NCBI GenBank assembly: GCA_903894995.1
Contig: CAITSG010000266.1
Span: 1 to 36,693, forward strand
Source of the DNA: an uncultured Burkholderiales bacterium
Lineage (GTDB): Bacteria > Pseudomonadota > Gammaproteobacteria > Burkholderiales > Burkholderiaceae_C
Length of the DNA stretch: 36,693 nt
Direction of reading: 5' to 3'
Positions within the stretch are counted from its first letter, which is position 1; the number at the start of each line of letters is the position of its first letter. Below the pieces are notes generated by a model. That model was not told the origin of the DNA. It was given only the letters and a program-made list of their open reading frames with translations, and did no database searches. Position numbers and translations under genes: made by a program. This document shows positions 17,050 through 29,386 of the stretch, one piece after another.

Positions 17050-17165
17050 AGATTTTTAAACTTATAAATTTATTGTCTTAATTAATTTTAGTTTTTTTTA
17101 GTCGAAATCGATCCTGATGAACATGCTCCAGCTCATGGACCCGGCAAGCTTGCTAGGATGACGGC

Positions 17166-17780
17166 ATGCTGATCCCACCCACGCCATCTTTTGTCATGGA
17201 GGCCCGCCTGCTTTGCGGTGGCCCATCTGATCAAGACCTTTTTCGCGGTCTCAATCACGGCTGGCCAGCAGGTGTGAACTGGATTTACGGCGAAGAAGGA
17301 TGCGGAAAAACCACACTGCTCAGACTTTTAGCTGGTGATTTACAGCCCTTTTCAGGCACGGTCCACAGGCCCTCAGGGGGTGTTTTTTGGGTCAACTTGC
17401 AAAAACCCGAACTGGACGAGACGACCGTTCAAGCCTGCTTGGACAATTTACGTCCCCATTACCCGGGTTGGCAACCGTCGCTGCTGGAAACGCTGATCGA
17501 TGAGTTGTCCATGCGCCCACACTTGAACAAGCGACTGAACATGCTGTCGACCGGCAGCCGACGCAAAGTTGCATTGCTCGCCGCGCTGGCCTGTGGTGCC
17601 GATGTGACGCTTTTGGACCAGCCATTTGTTTCTTTGGACACAGCGTCCATACGGCTGATCAAATCCTTTTTGATCGAAGCCAGTGACCATCCGAGTCGGG
17701 CTTGGCTGGTGGCTGACTATGAGGTCCCCAACGATATCCCTCTGGCTTCGGTTCTTGAGCTTTGTACGGCCGAGACTTGA
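17166..17780 (+). CDS. Stand-alone ABC transporter-like ATPase with atypical catalytic residues
   Basis: Walker A GEEGCGKTT, signature-like LSTGSRRKVAL, Walker B ADVTLLDQP (Gln at the usual Glu position), no His at the expected H-loop (AWLVADYEVP). No permease gene adjacent. Confidence 0.87.
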   Translation: MLIPPTPSFVMEARLLCGGPSDQDLFRGLNHGWPAGVNWIYGEEGCGKTTLLRLLAGDLQPFSGTVHRPSGGVFWVNLQKPELDETTVQACLDNLRPHYPGWQPSLLETLIDELSMRPHLNKRLNMLSTGSRRKVALLAALACGADVTLLDQPFVSLDTASIRLIKSFLIEASDHPSRAWLVADYEVPNDIPLASVLELCTAET

Positions 17781-17899
17781 CGACTGAAACGGCTAAAAAA
17801 ATCTTTTAAACACAAAACCTCTGACCGGCCAAAAAGCAAACAGGGGGAATTGCTTGGACTGCAACACCCCCCTTTTTGGCAGCCAATGGCTTGTAGGCA

Positions 17900-19162
17900 T
17901 CACTTCGTCATTGCACCGTACACCAAATCCTGCAATTGTTCTCTGTAGTACTTGCGCAACTCACCTGGGGCGGCCGTGCCAAAAGCCACCACCAACTGCG
18001 CCTTGGGGTCCGCAAAGAAGGCCGTGCCATTGGCACCGTTCCATGAGTACTCACCAGGATTGCCAGGCACAGCGGCCAAACCAGGCTCCATCCTCACGGC
18101 AACGCCAAGGCCAAAACCATACCCGGCGCGATGCGGCTCCACATTGGCCACGCGGTTTTGAATGCCTGCTCCCAAATGATTGCTGGTCATCCACTGCACA
18201 ATGGCCGGACTCAAAACTTGTTTGCCGTCCAGACTGCCTCCATTGAGCAACATTTGACCAAAACGCACGTAGTCACCCATGGTGCCAAATGCGCATGCCC
18301 CACCACAGTCAAATGTGGCGGGTTTGCTGATCCATGCAATGCTTTGCGGCTTGCCGTCCAGTGGATTTTGCGGGAATGGATGCGCCAATTTGGCCCTTTG
18401 CGCATCGCTCAATTTGAAAGTGGTGTTCTCCATTTTCAAAGGTTTCCAGACCGTTTCGCTCAAGTGTTCACCGAGCGATTTACCCGCCACCTTTTCGACC
18501 ACTGCACCCAACACATCAACAGACAGGCTGTACTCGAACACCGTGCCTGGCTGGTAGACCAAGGGCAGTTTGGTCAGCGCCTCGGCAAACTCCTTGGCGG
18601 AGCCCATGTAAGACGCCGCTCCCCCACTGGGCCACAAAGCCGCAATGGGACTGCCACCGTCGGGACGCCCACCGTAAGTCAGACCCGATGTGTGACGGAA
18701 CAGGTCATGGATCAAAATGGGACGCTTTTGAGGCTCCAAGGTGAATTTTCCATCGGGTGTGGGCACCCCCACCTGCATCCCCTGGTAACCCGGAAAGTAA
18801 TCTGACAGTTTGCTTTGCAATGGCAATCGGGCCTGTTCGGTCAAAGCCAAGGCCCCCACTGAAGCCATGGGCTTGGTCATGGAGGCGAGCTGGAAAATCG
18901 TGTCAGTGGTGGCCGAAATGCCCTTGGCCTTGTCTGCATGCCCAAAAGCTTTGAAATAAACCAGTTTGCCTTGACGCGCAATGGCCACCACAGCACCGGG
19001 CACACGTTGACGCGCCATCTCGTCTTCAAGAAACCGGTCAATGTTGCGCAAGCGCTCGGACGACATGCCGACACTCTCGGGTGTCGCAACAGGCAAAGGT
19101 TGCGCTTGGAGCAGTGGTGCGCAAACCAGCGCCAATGCGCCCAAATAAACACTTTTCAACAT
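17900..19162 (-). CDS. Serine hydrolase of the beta-lactamase/esterase (class C-like) family
   Basis: Signal peptide, FQLASMTKPMASVGALAL (SxxK), HDLFRHTSGLTYGG, FEYSLSVDVLGAVVEKVAG, GYGFGLGVAV. Confidence 0.92.
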   Translation of the reverse strand: MLKSVYLGALALVCAPLLQAQPLPVATPESVGMSSERLRNIDRFLEDEMARQRVPGAVVAIARQGKLVYFKAFGHADKAKGISATTDTIFQLASMTKPMASVGALALTEQARLPLQSKLSDYFPGYQGMQVGVPTPDGKFTLEPQKRPILIHDLFRHTSGLTYGGRPDGGSPIAALWPSGGAASYMGSAKEFAEALTKLPLVYQPGTVFEYSLSVDVLGAVVEKVAGKSLGEHLSETVWKPLKMENTTFKLSDAQRAKLAHPFPQNPLDGKPQSIAWISKPATFDCGGACAFGTMGDYVRFGQMLLNGGSLDGKQVLSPAIVQWMTSNHLGAGIQNRVANVEPHRAGYGFGLGVAVRMEPGLAAVPGNPGEYSWNGANGTAFFADPKAQLVVAFGTAAPGELRKYYREQLQDLVYGAMTK

Positions 19163-19313
19163 CGTGGTCTCCTTGGATTGTTCAGAAAATGTCTGGATTG
19201 ATTCCAGCACTTAAAAAACTTTAGCACCCCCATTCAAGTGCATGTGAGCCAAAAGCGTCACCCCAGAACTGACAGACGCACAAGACTTGATGCGCCCGCA
19301 ACGCTTTGAACGA

Positions 19314-21557
<2,244 letters not shown>

Positions 21558-21612
21558 TCACATCCGTTGGTTCAGTTTACGCACGCCTTAATGGATGAGT
21601 GGGTGTATTTTT

Positions 21613-21627
21613 CTATGATCGTGATAG
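21613..21627. promoter_or_regulatory. Candidate OxyR-like core element upstream of katG
   Basis: CTAT-GATCGTG-ATAG matches the central CTAT-N7-ATAG of the OxyR consensus; outer arms are poor. Confidence 0.3.
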
Positions 21628-21917
21628 CCACGACCGTCTTGAGTTCGCCAGATCACACAGCATGGTGAATGCGTGCAAACACTTGTTCGCACAGACTCCA
21701 ATGACTTACAGATACCTTCGACCAACGAGGTCGAATACGCAACAAGTTAAGTTATTAACCCCTTTTTTGCGCTATGCCCCATAATGCATGTGTGTACGTC
21801 ATAAAAAACGGCACAAGTCAGGTGATCGGTCAGTTTCGCGCGCTACGGCGGCAGTTCTCAGTTTGTTGTGCTTTCGGGACCCCATCGCTTTGTTTCATGT
21901 ATTTCTGAGGAGTCCCC

Positions 21918-22385
21918 ATGGGCAATAAACTTTACGTCGGCAACTTGCCGTACACCGTTCGCGACGAAGACCTGCAACAGGCATTCGGCGAATTTGGTTC
22001 TATCACCAGCGCAAAAGTCATGATGGAACGCGACACCGGTCGTTCCAAAGGTTTTGGCTTTGTCGAAATGGGCAGCGATGCTGAAGCTCAAGCTGCTATC
22101 TCTGGCATGAACGGCCAGTCTTTGGGTGGTCGCAGCATCACCGTCAACGAAGCCCGTCCGATGGAGGCACGTCCTCCCCGCACAGGCGGCTTCGGTGGTG
22201 GTGGTGGCGGTTACGGCGGTGGCGGTGACCGCTCCGGCGGCGGCGGTTACGGCGGTGGTGGCGGTGGCCGCTCTGGCGGTGGCGGTTACGGCGGTGGTGA
22301 CCGTTCGGGTGGCGGCGGCTACGGCGGCGGCGGCGATCGCTCCGGTGGTGGCGGCTACGGTGGTGGTGGTCGCGGCGGTTACTGA
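21918..22385 (+). CDS. Glycine-rich RRM RNA-binding protein
   Basis: RNP2 KLYVGNLPYTV and RNP1 KGFGFVEM in an RRM, then a tail of repeated GGGGYGGGGDRSG units. Ribosome-binding site gaggag upstream. Confidence 0.95.
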   Translation: MGNKLYVGNLPYTVRDEDLQQAFGEFGSITSAKVMMERDTGRSKGFGFVEMGSDAEAQAAISGMNGQSLGGRSITVNEARPMEARPPRTGGFGGGGGGYGGGGDRSGGGGYGGGGGGRSGGGGYGGGDRSGGGGYGGGGDRSGGGGYGGGGRGGY

Positions 22386-22459
22386 GCCCTTCACTGACCA
22401 TCACATCAGATTGACTGATGTGTAATTTCTGAACCGGTTAATTTCGGCACACAGACTTC

Positions 22460-22494
22460 AAAGGCTTCAAGACTTCGGTTCTGAAGCCTTTTTG
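22460..22494 (+). terminator. Rho-independent terminator after the RRM gene
   Basis: AAAGGCTTCA ... TGAAGCCTTTTT hairpin with U-tract. Confidence 0.75.
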
Positions 22495-22521
22495 TTTGGC
22501 CAACGATAGGCTTGTGTTTAC

Positions 22522-22545
22522 AAAAAAAAGCCACCCTTGGGTGGC
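22522..22545 (-). terminator. Rho-independent terminator after aspS
   Basis: Minus strand GCCACCC AA GGGTGGC followed by TTTTTTTTG. Confidence 0.8.
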
Positions 22546-22591
22546 AACATGTCAAAACCGCATCAAAGATGATGCGGTTCTGCTCTAAGCT

Positions 22592-24406
22592 TCATGCAGA
22601 CTTAACGGCATCCAAGTTACGCAAGCGGATGTGCAATTCCCGCAATTGCTTCTCATCCACCGGGCTTGGGGCTTGAGTCAGCAAGCACTGAGCACGCTGT
22701 GTTTTGGGGAAAGCGATCACGTCGCGAATCGACTCGGCACCGGTCATCAAAGTGACGATGCGGTCCAAACCGAAGGCCAGGCCGCCGTGTGGTGGCGCAC
22801 CGTATTGCAGCGCGTCGAGCAGGAAGCCGAACTTCAGTTGGGCTTCTTCGGGCGAGATTTTGAGTGCATCAAATACTTTTTGCTGCACGTCGGCCCGGTG
22901 TATACGGACTGAGCCCCCGCCCATTTCCCAGCCGTTCAGGACCATGTCGTAGCCCTTGGAGATGCATTTCTCAGGGGCGGTGACCATCCAGTCTTCGTGG
23001 CCGTCTTTGGGCGCGGTGAAGGGGTGGTGCACGGCGGTGTAGCGCTGATTCTCGTCGTCGTATTCGAACATTGGGAAGTCAACCACCCACATCGGGGCCC
23101 AACGGTCTTCAAACAGTCCATTGGCTTTGCCAAAGGCGCTGTGGCCGATTTTGATGCGCAAAGCACCAATCGCATCGTTGACGATTTTTTCCTTGTCAGC
23201 GCCAAAGAAAATCAGGTCCCCGTTTTGGGCACCTGAGCGCTCCAGCACAGCCGTCAAAGCCGCGTCGTGGATGTTCTTGACGATAGGTGACTGCAAACCG
23301 TCGCGGCCTTTGGACACGTCGTTGACGCGGATATACGCCAAGCCTTTGGCGCCATAGATCTTGACAAACTCGGTATAGGCGTCGATTTCTCCTCGGCTGA
23401 TGCCACCGCCTTCAACCGAACCATTGGGCACGCGCAGGGCCACCACACGGCCACCCTTCATGTTGGCCGCTCCAGAGAACACTTTGAAGTCCACATCGCC
23501 CATGACATCGGTGACTTCGGTGAATTGCAGTTTTACGCGCAGATCGGGCTTGTCGGAGCCGTAAATGTGCATGGCGTCTTGGTAGGTCATGACCGGAAAC
23601 TCGCCCAAGTCCACGCCAATGGTCTTCTGAAACACGCGTTTGATCATGCCTTGGAACATGTCGCGGATTTCTTCTTCGGTCAGGAACGATGTTTCGATGT
23701 CAATCTGGGTGAATTCAGGCTGACGGTCAGCACGCAAGTCTTCGTCGCGGAAGCACTTGGTGATTTGGTAGTAACGGTCATAGCCCGCCACCATCAAGAG
23801 TTGCTTGAACAGCTGGGGAGACTGGGGCAAAGCAAAAAACTGCCCGTCGTGCACGCGGCTGGGCACCAAGTAATCACGGGCACCTTCGGGCGTGCTCTTG
23901 GTCAACATGGGTGTTTCGATGTCGATGAAACCATTTTCGTCGAGGTACTTGCGCACTTCCATGGCCACTTTGTAGCGCAGCATCAGGTTGTTTTGCATGT
24001 ACGGACGACGCAAGTCCAACACGCGGTGTGTCAGGCGTGTTGTCTCGGACAGGTTTTCTTCGTCAATCTGGAAGGGGGGTGTCACGGAGGCGTTGAGCAC
24101 ATTGAGCTCATGGCACAAAACCTCGATCTTGCCGCTTTTCATATTGTCATTGGTGGTGCCATCAGGCCGGGCACGAACCACGCCTTTGATTTGCACGCAA
24201 TACTCATTGCGCACGTCTTCAGCCACTTTGAACATCTCGGGGCGGTCCGGGTCACAGACCACTTGCACATAGCCTTCGCGGTCACGCAGGTCAATGAAGA
24301 TCACGCCGCCATGGTCACGACGACGGTTGACCCAGCCGCACAGGCTCACAGATTCGCCCGTCAGGGCTTCGGTCACCAGACCGCAGTAGTGGGAACGCAT
24401 GGACAT
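22592..24406 (-). CDS. aspS: Aspartate--tRNA ligase
   Basis: [85 protein letters not shown]. Confidence 0.98.
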   Translation of the reverse strand: MSMRSHYCGLVTEALTGESVSLCGWVNRRRDHGGVIFIDLRDREGYVQVVCDPDRPEMFKVAEDVRNEYCVQIKGVVRARPDGTTNDNMKSGKIEVLCHELNVLNASVTPPFQIDEENLSETTRLTHRVLDLRRPYMQNNLMLRYKVAMEVRKYLDENGFIDIETPMLTKSTPEGARDYLVPSRVHDGQFFALPQSPQLFKQLLMVAGYDRYYQITKCFRDEDLRADRQPEFTQIDIETSFLTEEEIRDMFQGMIKRVFQKTIGVDLGEFPVMTYQDAMHIYGSDKPDLRVKLQFTEVTDVMGDVDFKVFSGAANMKGGRVVALRVPNGSVEGGGISRGEIDAYTEFVKIYGAKGLAYIRVNDVSKGRDGLQSPIVKNIHDAALTAVLERSGAQNGDLIFFGADKEKIVNDAIGALRIKIGHSAFGKANGLFEDRWAPMWVVDFPMFEYDDENQRYTAVHHPFTAPKDGHEDWMVTAPEKCISKGYDMVLNGWEMGGGSVRIHRADVQQKVFDALKISPEEAQLKFGFLLDALQYGAPPHGGLAFGLDRIVTLMTGAESIRDVIAFPKTQRAQCLLTQAPSPVDEKQLRELHIRLRNLDAVKSA

Positions 24407-24455
24407 GTTGTTGGACTTTCAGGATTCGCAGGAAAAGGATTCAAAAGAAGGCGCG

Positions 24456-25127
24456 TCAATCCAGCTTGGACTGGACTTGGGCTGACGGGGGATTGGGGAC
24501 AGGCGTGCCGGGCACCACCACACCCATGGAGATGACGTACTTGAGTGCATCGTCGACACTCATATCAAGCTCAATGACATCGGCTTTGGGCATCATCAGG
24601 AAAAAGCCCGAGGTCGGGTTGGGCGTTGTGGGCACATACACACTCACCATAGGCTGACCCAGGTGCCTGGCCACTTCACCCCCGGGGTTTCCGGTCAAAA
24701 AAGCGATGGTCCAGGACCCCTTGTGCGGGTATTGAACCAACAAGGCTTTGGAAAACGCATTGCCACTGCCCGAAAACAAGGTGTCTGCCACCTGCTTGAC
24801 ACTGGTATAGATGCTGCGCACCACAGGAATGCGGTTCATCAGGCCGTGCCATTTGCGCAACCACCACTGGCCAAACATATTGGCCACAAATACCCCTGTG
24901 GAAAAAATGAACACGGCCACAATGGCCACGCCCAAACCAGGCACGCCTCGAAGGTATTCGGCGCTGGCGTGGATGCCAGGGATCAAGGTATCGGCTGCAT
25001 GCAAAACTGCCAGGAAAATGGCATCGAGCAGGCCTACCAACCACATGATCACCCACACAGTGATCCCCATGGGCAGCCACACCAGCAAGCCGGTGATGAA
25101 ATGATGTTTGAAGCTGCGGTGTTTCAT
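24456..25127 (-). CDS. DUF502 family membrane protein
   Basis: From ATG 25127: MKHRSFKHHFITGLLVWLPMGITVWVIMWLVG...GWGVFVANMFGQ-like segment, IPVVRSIYTSVKQV, PTTPNPTSGFFLMMP. Confidence 0.92.
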   Translation of the reverse strand: MKHRSFKHHFITGLLVWLPMGITVWVIMWLVGLLDAIFLAVLHAADTLIPGIHASAEYLRGVPGLGVAIVAVFIFSTGVFVANMFGQWWLRKWHGLMNRIPVVRSIYTSVKQVADTLFSGSGNAFSKALLVQYPHKGSWTIAFLTGNPGGEVARHLGQPMVSVYVPTTPNPTSGFFLMMPKADVIELDMSVDDALKYVISMGVVVPGTPVPNPPSAQVQSKLD

Positions 25128-25164
25128 GGGGTGAGACGATCGGTGAAGTCGGCGTTGAGGGAAA

Positions 25165-25506
25165 TCAATGGCAGGCGCATGAAGCGGCGCAGCCGACGGC
25201 ACTGGCCGTTGCGGCAGGCGGTACGGCATCGCTGGCCGAGGCAGGTGTTGGTGTGGCGACAGCATCAGCCGCTGTGCCCGCTGTGCCCGCTGTGCCCGCT
25301 GTGGCAGGTGCCGCGGCCGCTCCGCCGCCTTTGAAGTCGGTGGCATACCAGCCTGTACCCTTGAGCTGAAAACCCGGGGCAGTGAGCTGTTTGTTGAATT
25401 TGGGGGCACCACAGACCGGGCAGTCAGTCAGTGGCGCGTCACTCATTTTTTGCAGAACATCCTTGGCATGGCCGCAGGCGTCGCATTTGTAGGCGTAAAT
25501 GGGCAT
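25165..25506 (-). CDS. FmdB-family zinc-ribbon protein
   Basis: MPIYAYKCDACGHAKDVLQKMSDAPLTDCPVCG...GTGWYATDFKG; start ATG 25506. Confidence 0.92.
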   Translation of the reverse strand: MPIYAYKCDACGHAKDVLQKMSDAPLTDCPVCGAPKFNKQLTAPGFQLKGTGWYATDFKGGGAAAAPATAGTAGTAGTAADAVATPTPASASDAVPPAATASAVGCAASCACH

Positions 25507-25691
25507 GTAAAAAGCCTTTAAAGGTGATGCAACAAAACCCTCAATTATAGGCTTGGCAGTGCCCATCAAGTCCCGGGGTCTTGGGCAACACCCCTGTCAC
25601 GCCATCTGTCTTGGCACAAGGGCAATGTCAATCCATTGAAGCCCTGCCCACGCCAGCAACAGCGGCCTGCAGGGCAGCTGTTGCAATGAGC

Positions 25692-27167
25692 TCATCGACT
25701 GGTGCTGTCTTGGGCGGCATGGCCAAGGGCACTGGCCAAAGACTGCCCCCTGTTGCTGATCACGCTCGGTGCCAAAGATCCGAGCAGCATGCCCGCGATG
25801 GACGCCATCAGACCCAGCAAATTGGCTGGCACCAAGGTCTCGAGAGCCAAGAAATTGAACACCAACCAAGTGCCCACACCCAGCACCACCGAGCACAAAG
25901 CACCTTGTGTGTTGGCACGCCGCCAGAAAGCGCCGGCCACCAAAGGAACAAAGGCCCCGGTCAAGGTCACGTTGTAGGCGTTTTGCACCATCTCGTACAT
26001 GGTGCTGGTGCTGTTGAGGGCGAACAGCAAGGCACAAGCTGTGAAGGTGACCAAGATGACACGCAAAAGCAGCAAGAACTGGCGGTCACTCATGTGGGGC
26101 ACAAAGGGCTTGAGCACGTTTTCGGTGAAAGTGGCGGTCGGAGCCAACAAAGCCCCGCTTGCGGTTGACAAAATGGCCGAGAGCAATGCGCCAAAAAACA
26201 GGATCTGAGCCCACATGGGCATTTGGCCCAAAACCAGGTCGGGCAGGATTCGCTGGATGGCGCGGGCGTCTTCCGACTCAAACAAGGCCTTGAGCTCGGG
26301 GTGAGCGATCAGCGCCGCATAGGCGATGTACAAGGGAATAAAGGCCATCACGAAATACATCAAACCACCAATGATGGTTCCCCTGACAGCCGTTTTTTCG
26401 TCCTTGGCGCTGGTCATGCGTTGGAACACGTCCTGCTGGGGAATGGAGCCGAAGGCGAATGCAAAGAAAGCACCCGCCATGGCCCACCAAGCGGCAGCGT
26501 CCATGTCCGCGGGGAACATGTCGAACTTGCCATCGGCTGCTGCTTGGGCAATGACTTTGTCAAAACCACCGGCATTGCCGCCCACCAGCAAGGCCACCGC
26601 GATCAGACCCACCACAATCACCACGGTCTGAAACAAATCGGTAAAGGCCACCGACCACATGCCACCAAACACGGTGTAGACCAGCACCACGGCCGCCCCC
26701 ATCATGATGGCGTAGTTCAGGTCAATCGCCCCGGACGACAGCACATGGATGACCAATCCAAGCGCCGTCAGTTGCGCCGAGGTCCAGCCCAAGTACGACA
26801 GCACAATTGCCAAACTGGTCAGCACCTCGACCGACTTGCCGTAACGTACCTTGTAAAAGTCGCCAATGGTCAGCAGATTCAGTCGGTAAAAAAGTTTGGC
26901 AAAGAGCAAAGCGGCCAGCACCAGACAGACCGTGGCACCAAAAGGGTCACCGGGGATGCCATTCAGACCGTCCTTGGCAAAAGTGGCAGACACCGACAAG
27001 ACCGTCTCGGCCCCGAACCAGGTCGCAAACACCGTGGCCACGTTCATGTACAAGGGCAAACTTCGGCCTGCCACCAGGTAATCCTTGGCCCCATGGACCC
27101 TGCGTGCAGCCAACAAACCAATGCCGATGGTCACGGCCAAGTAAGCGATTACAAAAGACAGCAGCAC
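25692..27167 (-). CDS. Sodium:solute symporter (SSS) family protein
   Basis: GIGLLAARRVHGAKDYLVAGRSLPLYMNVATVFATWFGAETVLS..., LLTIGDFYKVRYGKSVE, AFAFGSIPQQDVFQRMTSAKDEKTA. Confidence 0.93.
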   Translation of the reverse strand: MLLSFVIAYLAVTIGIGLLAARRVHGAKDYLVAGRSLPLYMNVATVFATWFGAETVLSVSATFAKDGLNGIPGDPFGATVCLVLAALLFAKLFYRLNLLTIGDFYKVRYGKSVEVLTSLAIVLSYLGWTSAQLTALGLVIHVLSSGAIDLNYAIMMGAAVVLVYTVFGGMWSVAFTDLFQTVVIVVGLIAVALLVGGNAGGFDKVIAQAAADGKFDMFPADMDAAAWWAMAGAFFAFAFGSIPQQDVFQRMTSAKDEKTAVRGTIIGGLMYFVMAFIPLYIAYAALIAHPELKALFESEDARAIQRILPDLVLGQMPMWAQILFFGALLSAILSTASGALLAPTATFTENVLKPFVPHMSDRQFLLLLRVILVTFTACALLFALNSTSTMYEMVQNAYNVTLTGAFVPLVAGAFWRRANTQGALCSVVLGVGTWLVFNFLALETLVPANLLGLMASIAGMLLGSLAPSVISNRGQSLASALGHAAQDSTSR

Positions 27168-27191
27168 CTTTGGATCCTCCAGAAAATAAAT

Positions 27192-28769
27192 TCAGATAAA
27201 AAATTGCAGGTTCATGCCCAACTGCAAAACGATCAAGGAAACCACAAAGCCCAACCCTGCGTAAATCAGCGTTTGCAGCAATCTGTTGGTTCGTCGCTGC
27301 TCGGCCAGCAACTGCTCCATCTGCCGCAAATCATTTTGGCGTGGCTGTTTCAGGTACTCGTGCAAGAGGCGCGGCAACTGCGGCAGCAATTTGGCGTAAT
27401 GCGGGGCTTGCGCCTTGAGCTCTTCCCATAACTTTTTAGGACCAATTTGGTCCAGCATCCAAGTCTCAAGGAATGGCTTGGCCGTACTCCACAGGTCCAG
27501 CTCGGGGTCCAGGTCGCGGCCCAGGCCTTCGATGTTGAGCAGAGTTTTTTGCAACAGCACCAGCTGCGGCTGGATTTCGACCTGAAAGCGGCGTGAAGTC
27601 TGAAACAGGCGCATGAGCACCAGCCCCAGCGAAATTTCCTTGAGTGGACGGTCAAAGTATGGCTCGCACACCGCACGGATGGCCGACTCCAGCTCGTCGA
27701 CACGCGTTTCGGGTGGAACCCAGCCCGATTCAATGTGCAACTCGGCCACTCGCTTGTAGTCACGGCGAAAGAAGGCCGTGAAGTTTTGCGCCAAGTACTC
27801 CTTGTCGTACTCGGTGAGCGTGCCTACGATGCCGAAGTCCAATGAGATGTAGCGGCCAAAAGTTTCAGGTGCCAGGCTCACCTGGATGTTGCCGGGATGC
27901 ATGTCGGCGTGGAAAAAACCGTCGCGGAACACCTGGGTAAAAAACAGCGTCACGCCATCGCGAGCCAGCTTGGGAATGTCCACGCCCGCTTCGCGCAAAC
28001 GGTCGACCTGGCTGATGGGCACGCCATGCATGCGCTGCATGACGATGACCTCGGGGTGGCAAAAGTCCCAAATCATCTCAGGGATCAGCACCAGATCGAG
28101 GCCTTGCATGTTGCGGCGAAGCTGTGCAGCGTTGGCCGCTTCGCGCACCAGGTCCAGCTCGTCATGCAGGTATTTATCGAACTCTGCCACCACCTCGCGG
28201 GGTTTGAGGCGTTTGCCGTCGGCACTCAGGTTCTCTACCCAACCCGCCATCATGCGCATGAGGCTCAGGTCTTTGTCGATGACGGGCAACATGCCCGGAC
28301 GCAAGACCTTCACGGCCACTTCGCGCACTTCGCCCGATTTGCCGCGCAAAGTGCCAAAGTGCACCTGCGCGATCGAGGCGCTGGCCACAGGCTCGCGCTC
28401 AAAAGTTTCAAAGATGTCGTCTACTTTGCGATTAAAAGCCCGCTCAATCGAGGCTACGGCAATGGCCGAGCTGAAAGGCGGCACCCGGTCCTGAAGTTTG
28501 GCCAATTCTTCGGCAATGTCGGGGGCCAAGAGGTCACGCCGGGTGGACAGCACTTGACCGAACTTTACAAAAATCGGCCCCAAACGCTCAAGGGCCTCGC
28601 GCAAGCGGACTGCCCGGGGTGAGCGCAAGTCGCGCCCCACCGACAGGACACGGGCCAAAAGGCGAATCCAGGGTTTTTGAAAGCTCGACAACACCAACTC
28701 GTCCAAGCCATAACGCAGGACAATAAAGACGATGAAGGCACCGCGCCCAAAACGGCCCCAACGCATCAT
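27192..28769 (-). CDS. ubiB: Ubiquinone biosynthesis atypical kinase
   Basis: [81 protein letters not shown]-terminal TM helices; start ATG 28769. Confidence 0.95.
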   Translation of the reverse strand: MMRWGRFGRGAFIVFIVLRYGLDELVLSSFQKPWIRLLARVLSVGRDLRSPRAVRLREALERLGPIFVKFGQVLSTRRDLLAPDIAEELAKLQDRVPPFSSAIAVASIERAFNRKVDDIFETFEREPVASASIAQVHFGTLRGKSGEVREVAVKVLRPGMLPVIDKDLSLMRMMAGWVENLSADGKRLKPREVVAEFDKYLHDELDLVREAANAAQLRRNMQGLDLVLIPEMIWDFCHPEVIVMQRMHGVPISQVDRLREAGVDIPKLARDGVTLFFTQVFRDGFFHADMHPGNIQVSLAPETFGRYISLDFGIVGTLTEYDKEYLAQNFTAFFRRDYKRVAELHIESGWVPPETRVDELESAIRAVCEPYFDRPLKEISLGLVLMRLFQTSRRFQVEIQPQLVLLQKTLLNIEGLGRDLDPELDLWSTAKPFLETWMLDQIGPKKLWEELKAQAPHYAKLLPQLPRLLHEYLKQPRQNDLRQMEQLLAEQRRTNRLLQTLIYAGLGFVVSLIVLQLGMNLQFFI

Positions 28770-29326
28770 GTGGTGCTGCCGGTGCGCAGTCCAAAGCCGG
28801 GACGCTGCGCGACAAAACTGCGCAAAGCTGTCAAAGCCTGACGAGCGACTTGCGCCAAGGTGTGCGCGGGCGCATCGCCAATCAGGCGGGCCAAGTCCTC
28901 TTCCGGGTCCCAACGCACATGGTCAATCAGCCAATTGACTTCAGCGGCCAACTGCACATCGCCTTCAATGCGCACCTTGGGTTTGTCGCCCCGAGCCAAG
29001 GCCGAGGCAATGGAGATGGGCGAGTCCTCAGTCACCGTCAGGCGCAGATCGAAGCCTTGGAATTGGCCACGCTCAAGCAATCCTGCGGGAGTGGGGCTCA
29101 GTTGAAGTTGCATCCGGTCCCAAACCAGCTCAATGCGTTGGCCTTTTTGGCGGGCCAGGCGGGCCATGGCATGAGGCTCGCTCATGATCACATGGTTAAG
29201 GAACAAGACCAGGCGGTTCACGCTTTCGTCCACCAGCCAAGCCGGAGGTTGGAAGTTGACCGCTAGCCGGTTGACCAGATCGGGCAGCGCCTGAGCGGCC
29301 CATGAAAAAGGGGACTGTGTTGCCAT
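28766..29326 (-). CDS. ubiJ: Ubiquinone biosynthesis accessory factor, SCP2 domain
   Basis: SCP2-like ~185 aa protein; 4-bp ATGA overlap with ubiB. Confidence 0.87.
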   Translation of the reverse strand: MATQSPFSWAAQALPDLVNRLAVNFQPPAWLVDESVNRLVLFLNHVIMSEPHAMARLARQKGQRIELVWDRMQLQLSPTPAGLLERGQFQGFDLRLTVTEDSPISIASALARGDKPKVRIEGDVQLAAEVNWLIDHVRWDPEEDLARLIGDAPAHTLAQVARQALTALRSFVAQRPGFGLRTGSTT

Positions 29327-29386
29327 AGTCCCCGATTATTCCCGAAAGTACAGGCCCCGAAGGATCAGGGCTTTGTGGCACTCAAT

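Noticed and set aside
17827-17882. Possible bidirectional terminator between the ABC ATPase and serine hydrolase
   Set aside because: Arms CCAAAAAG...CTTTTTGG and GGGGG...CCCCCC exist but are interrupted by an unpaired bulge and a long loop; too weak to list.
22144-22404. Arg/His-rich or Thr/Ala-rich antisense ORFs under the Gly-rich RRM tail
   Set aside because: Composition is a by-product of the GGN-GGN repeat read in other frames.
26223-27431. 402-aa + strand ORF opposite the SSS symporter and ubiB
   Set aside because: Shadow ORF: low-complexity, His/Gln-rich translation opposite clear coding genes.
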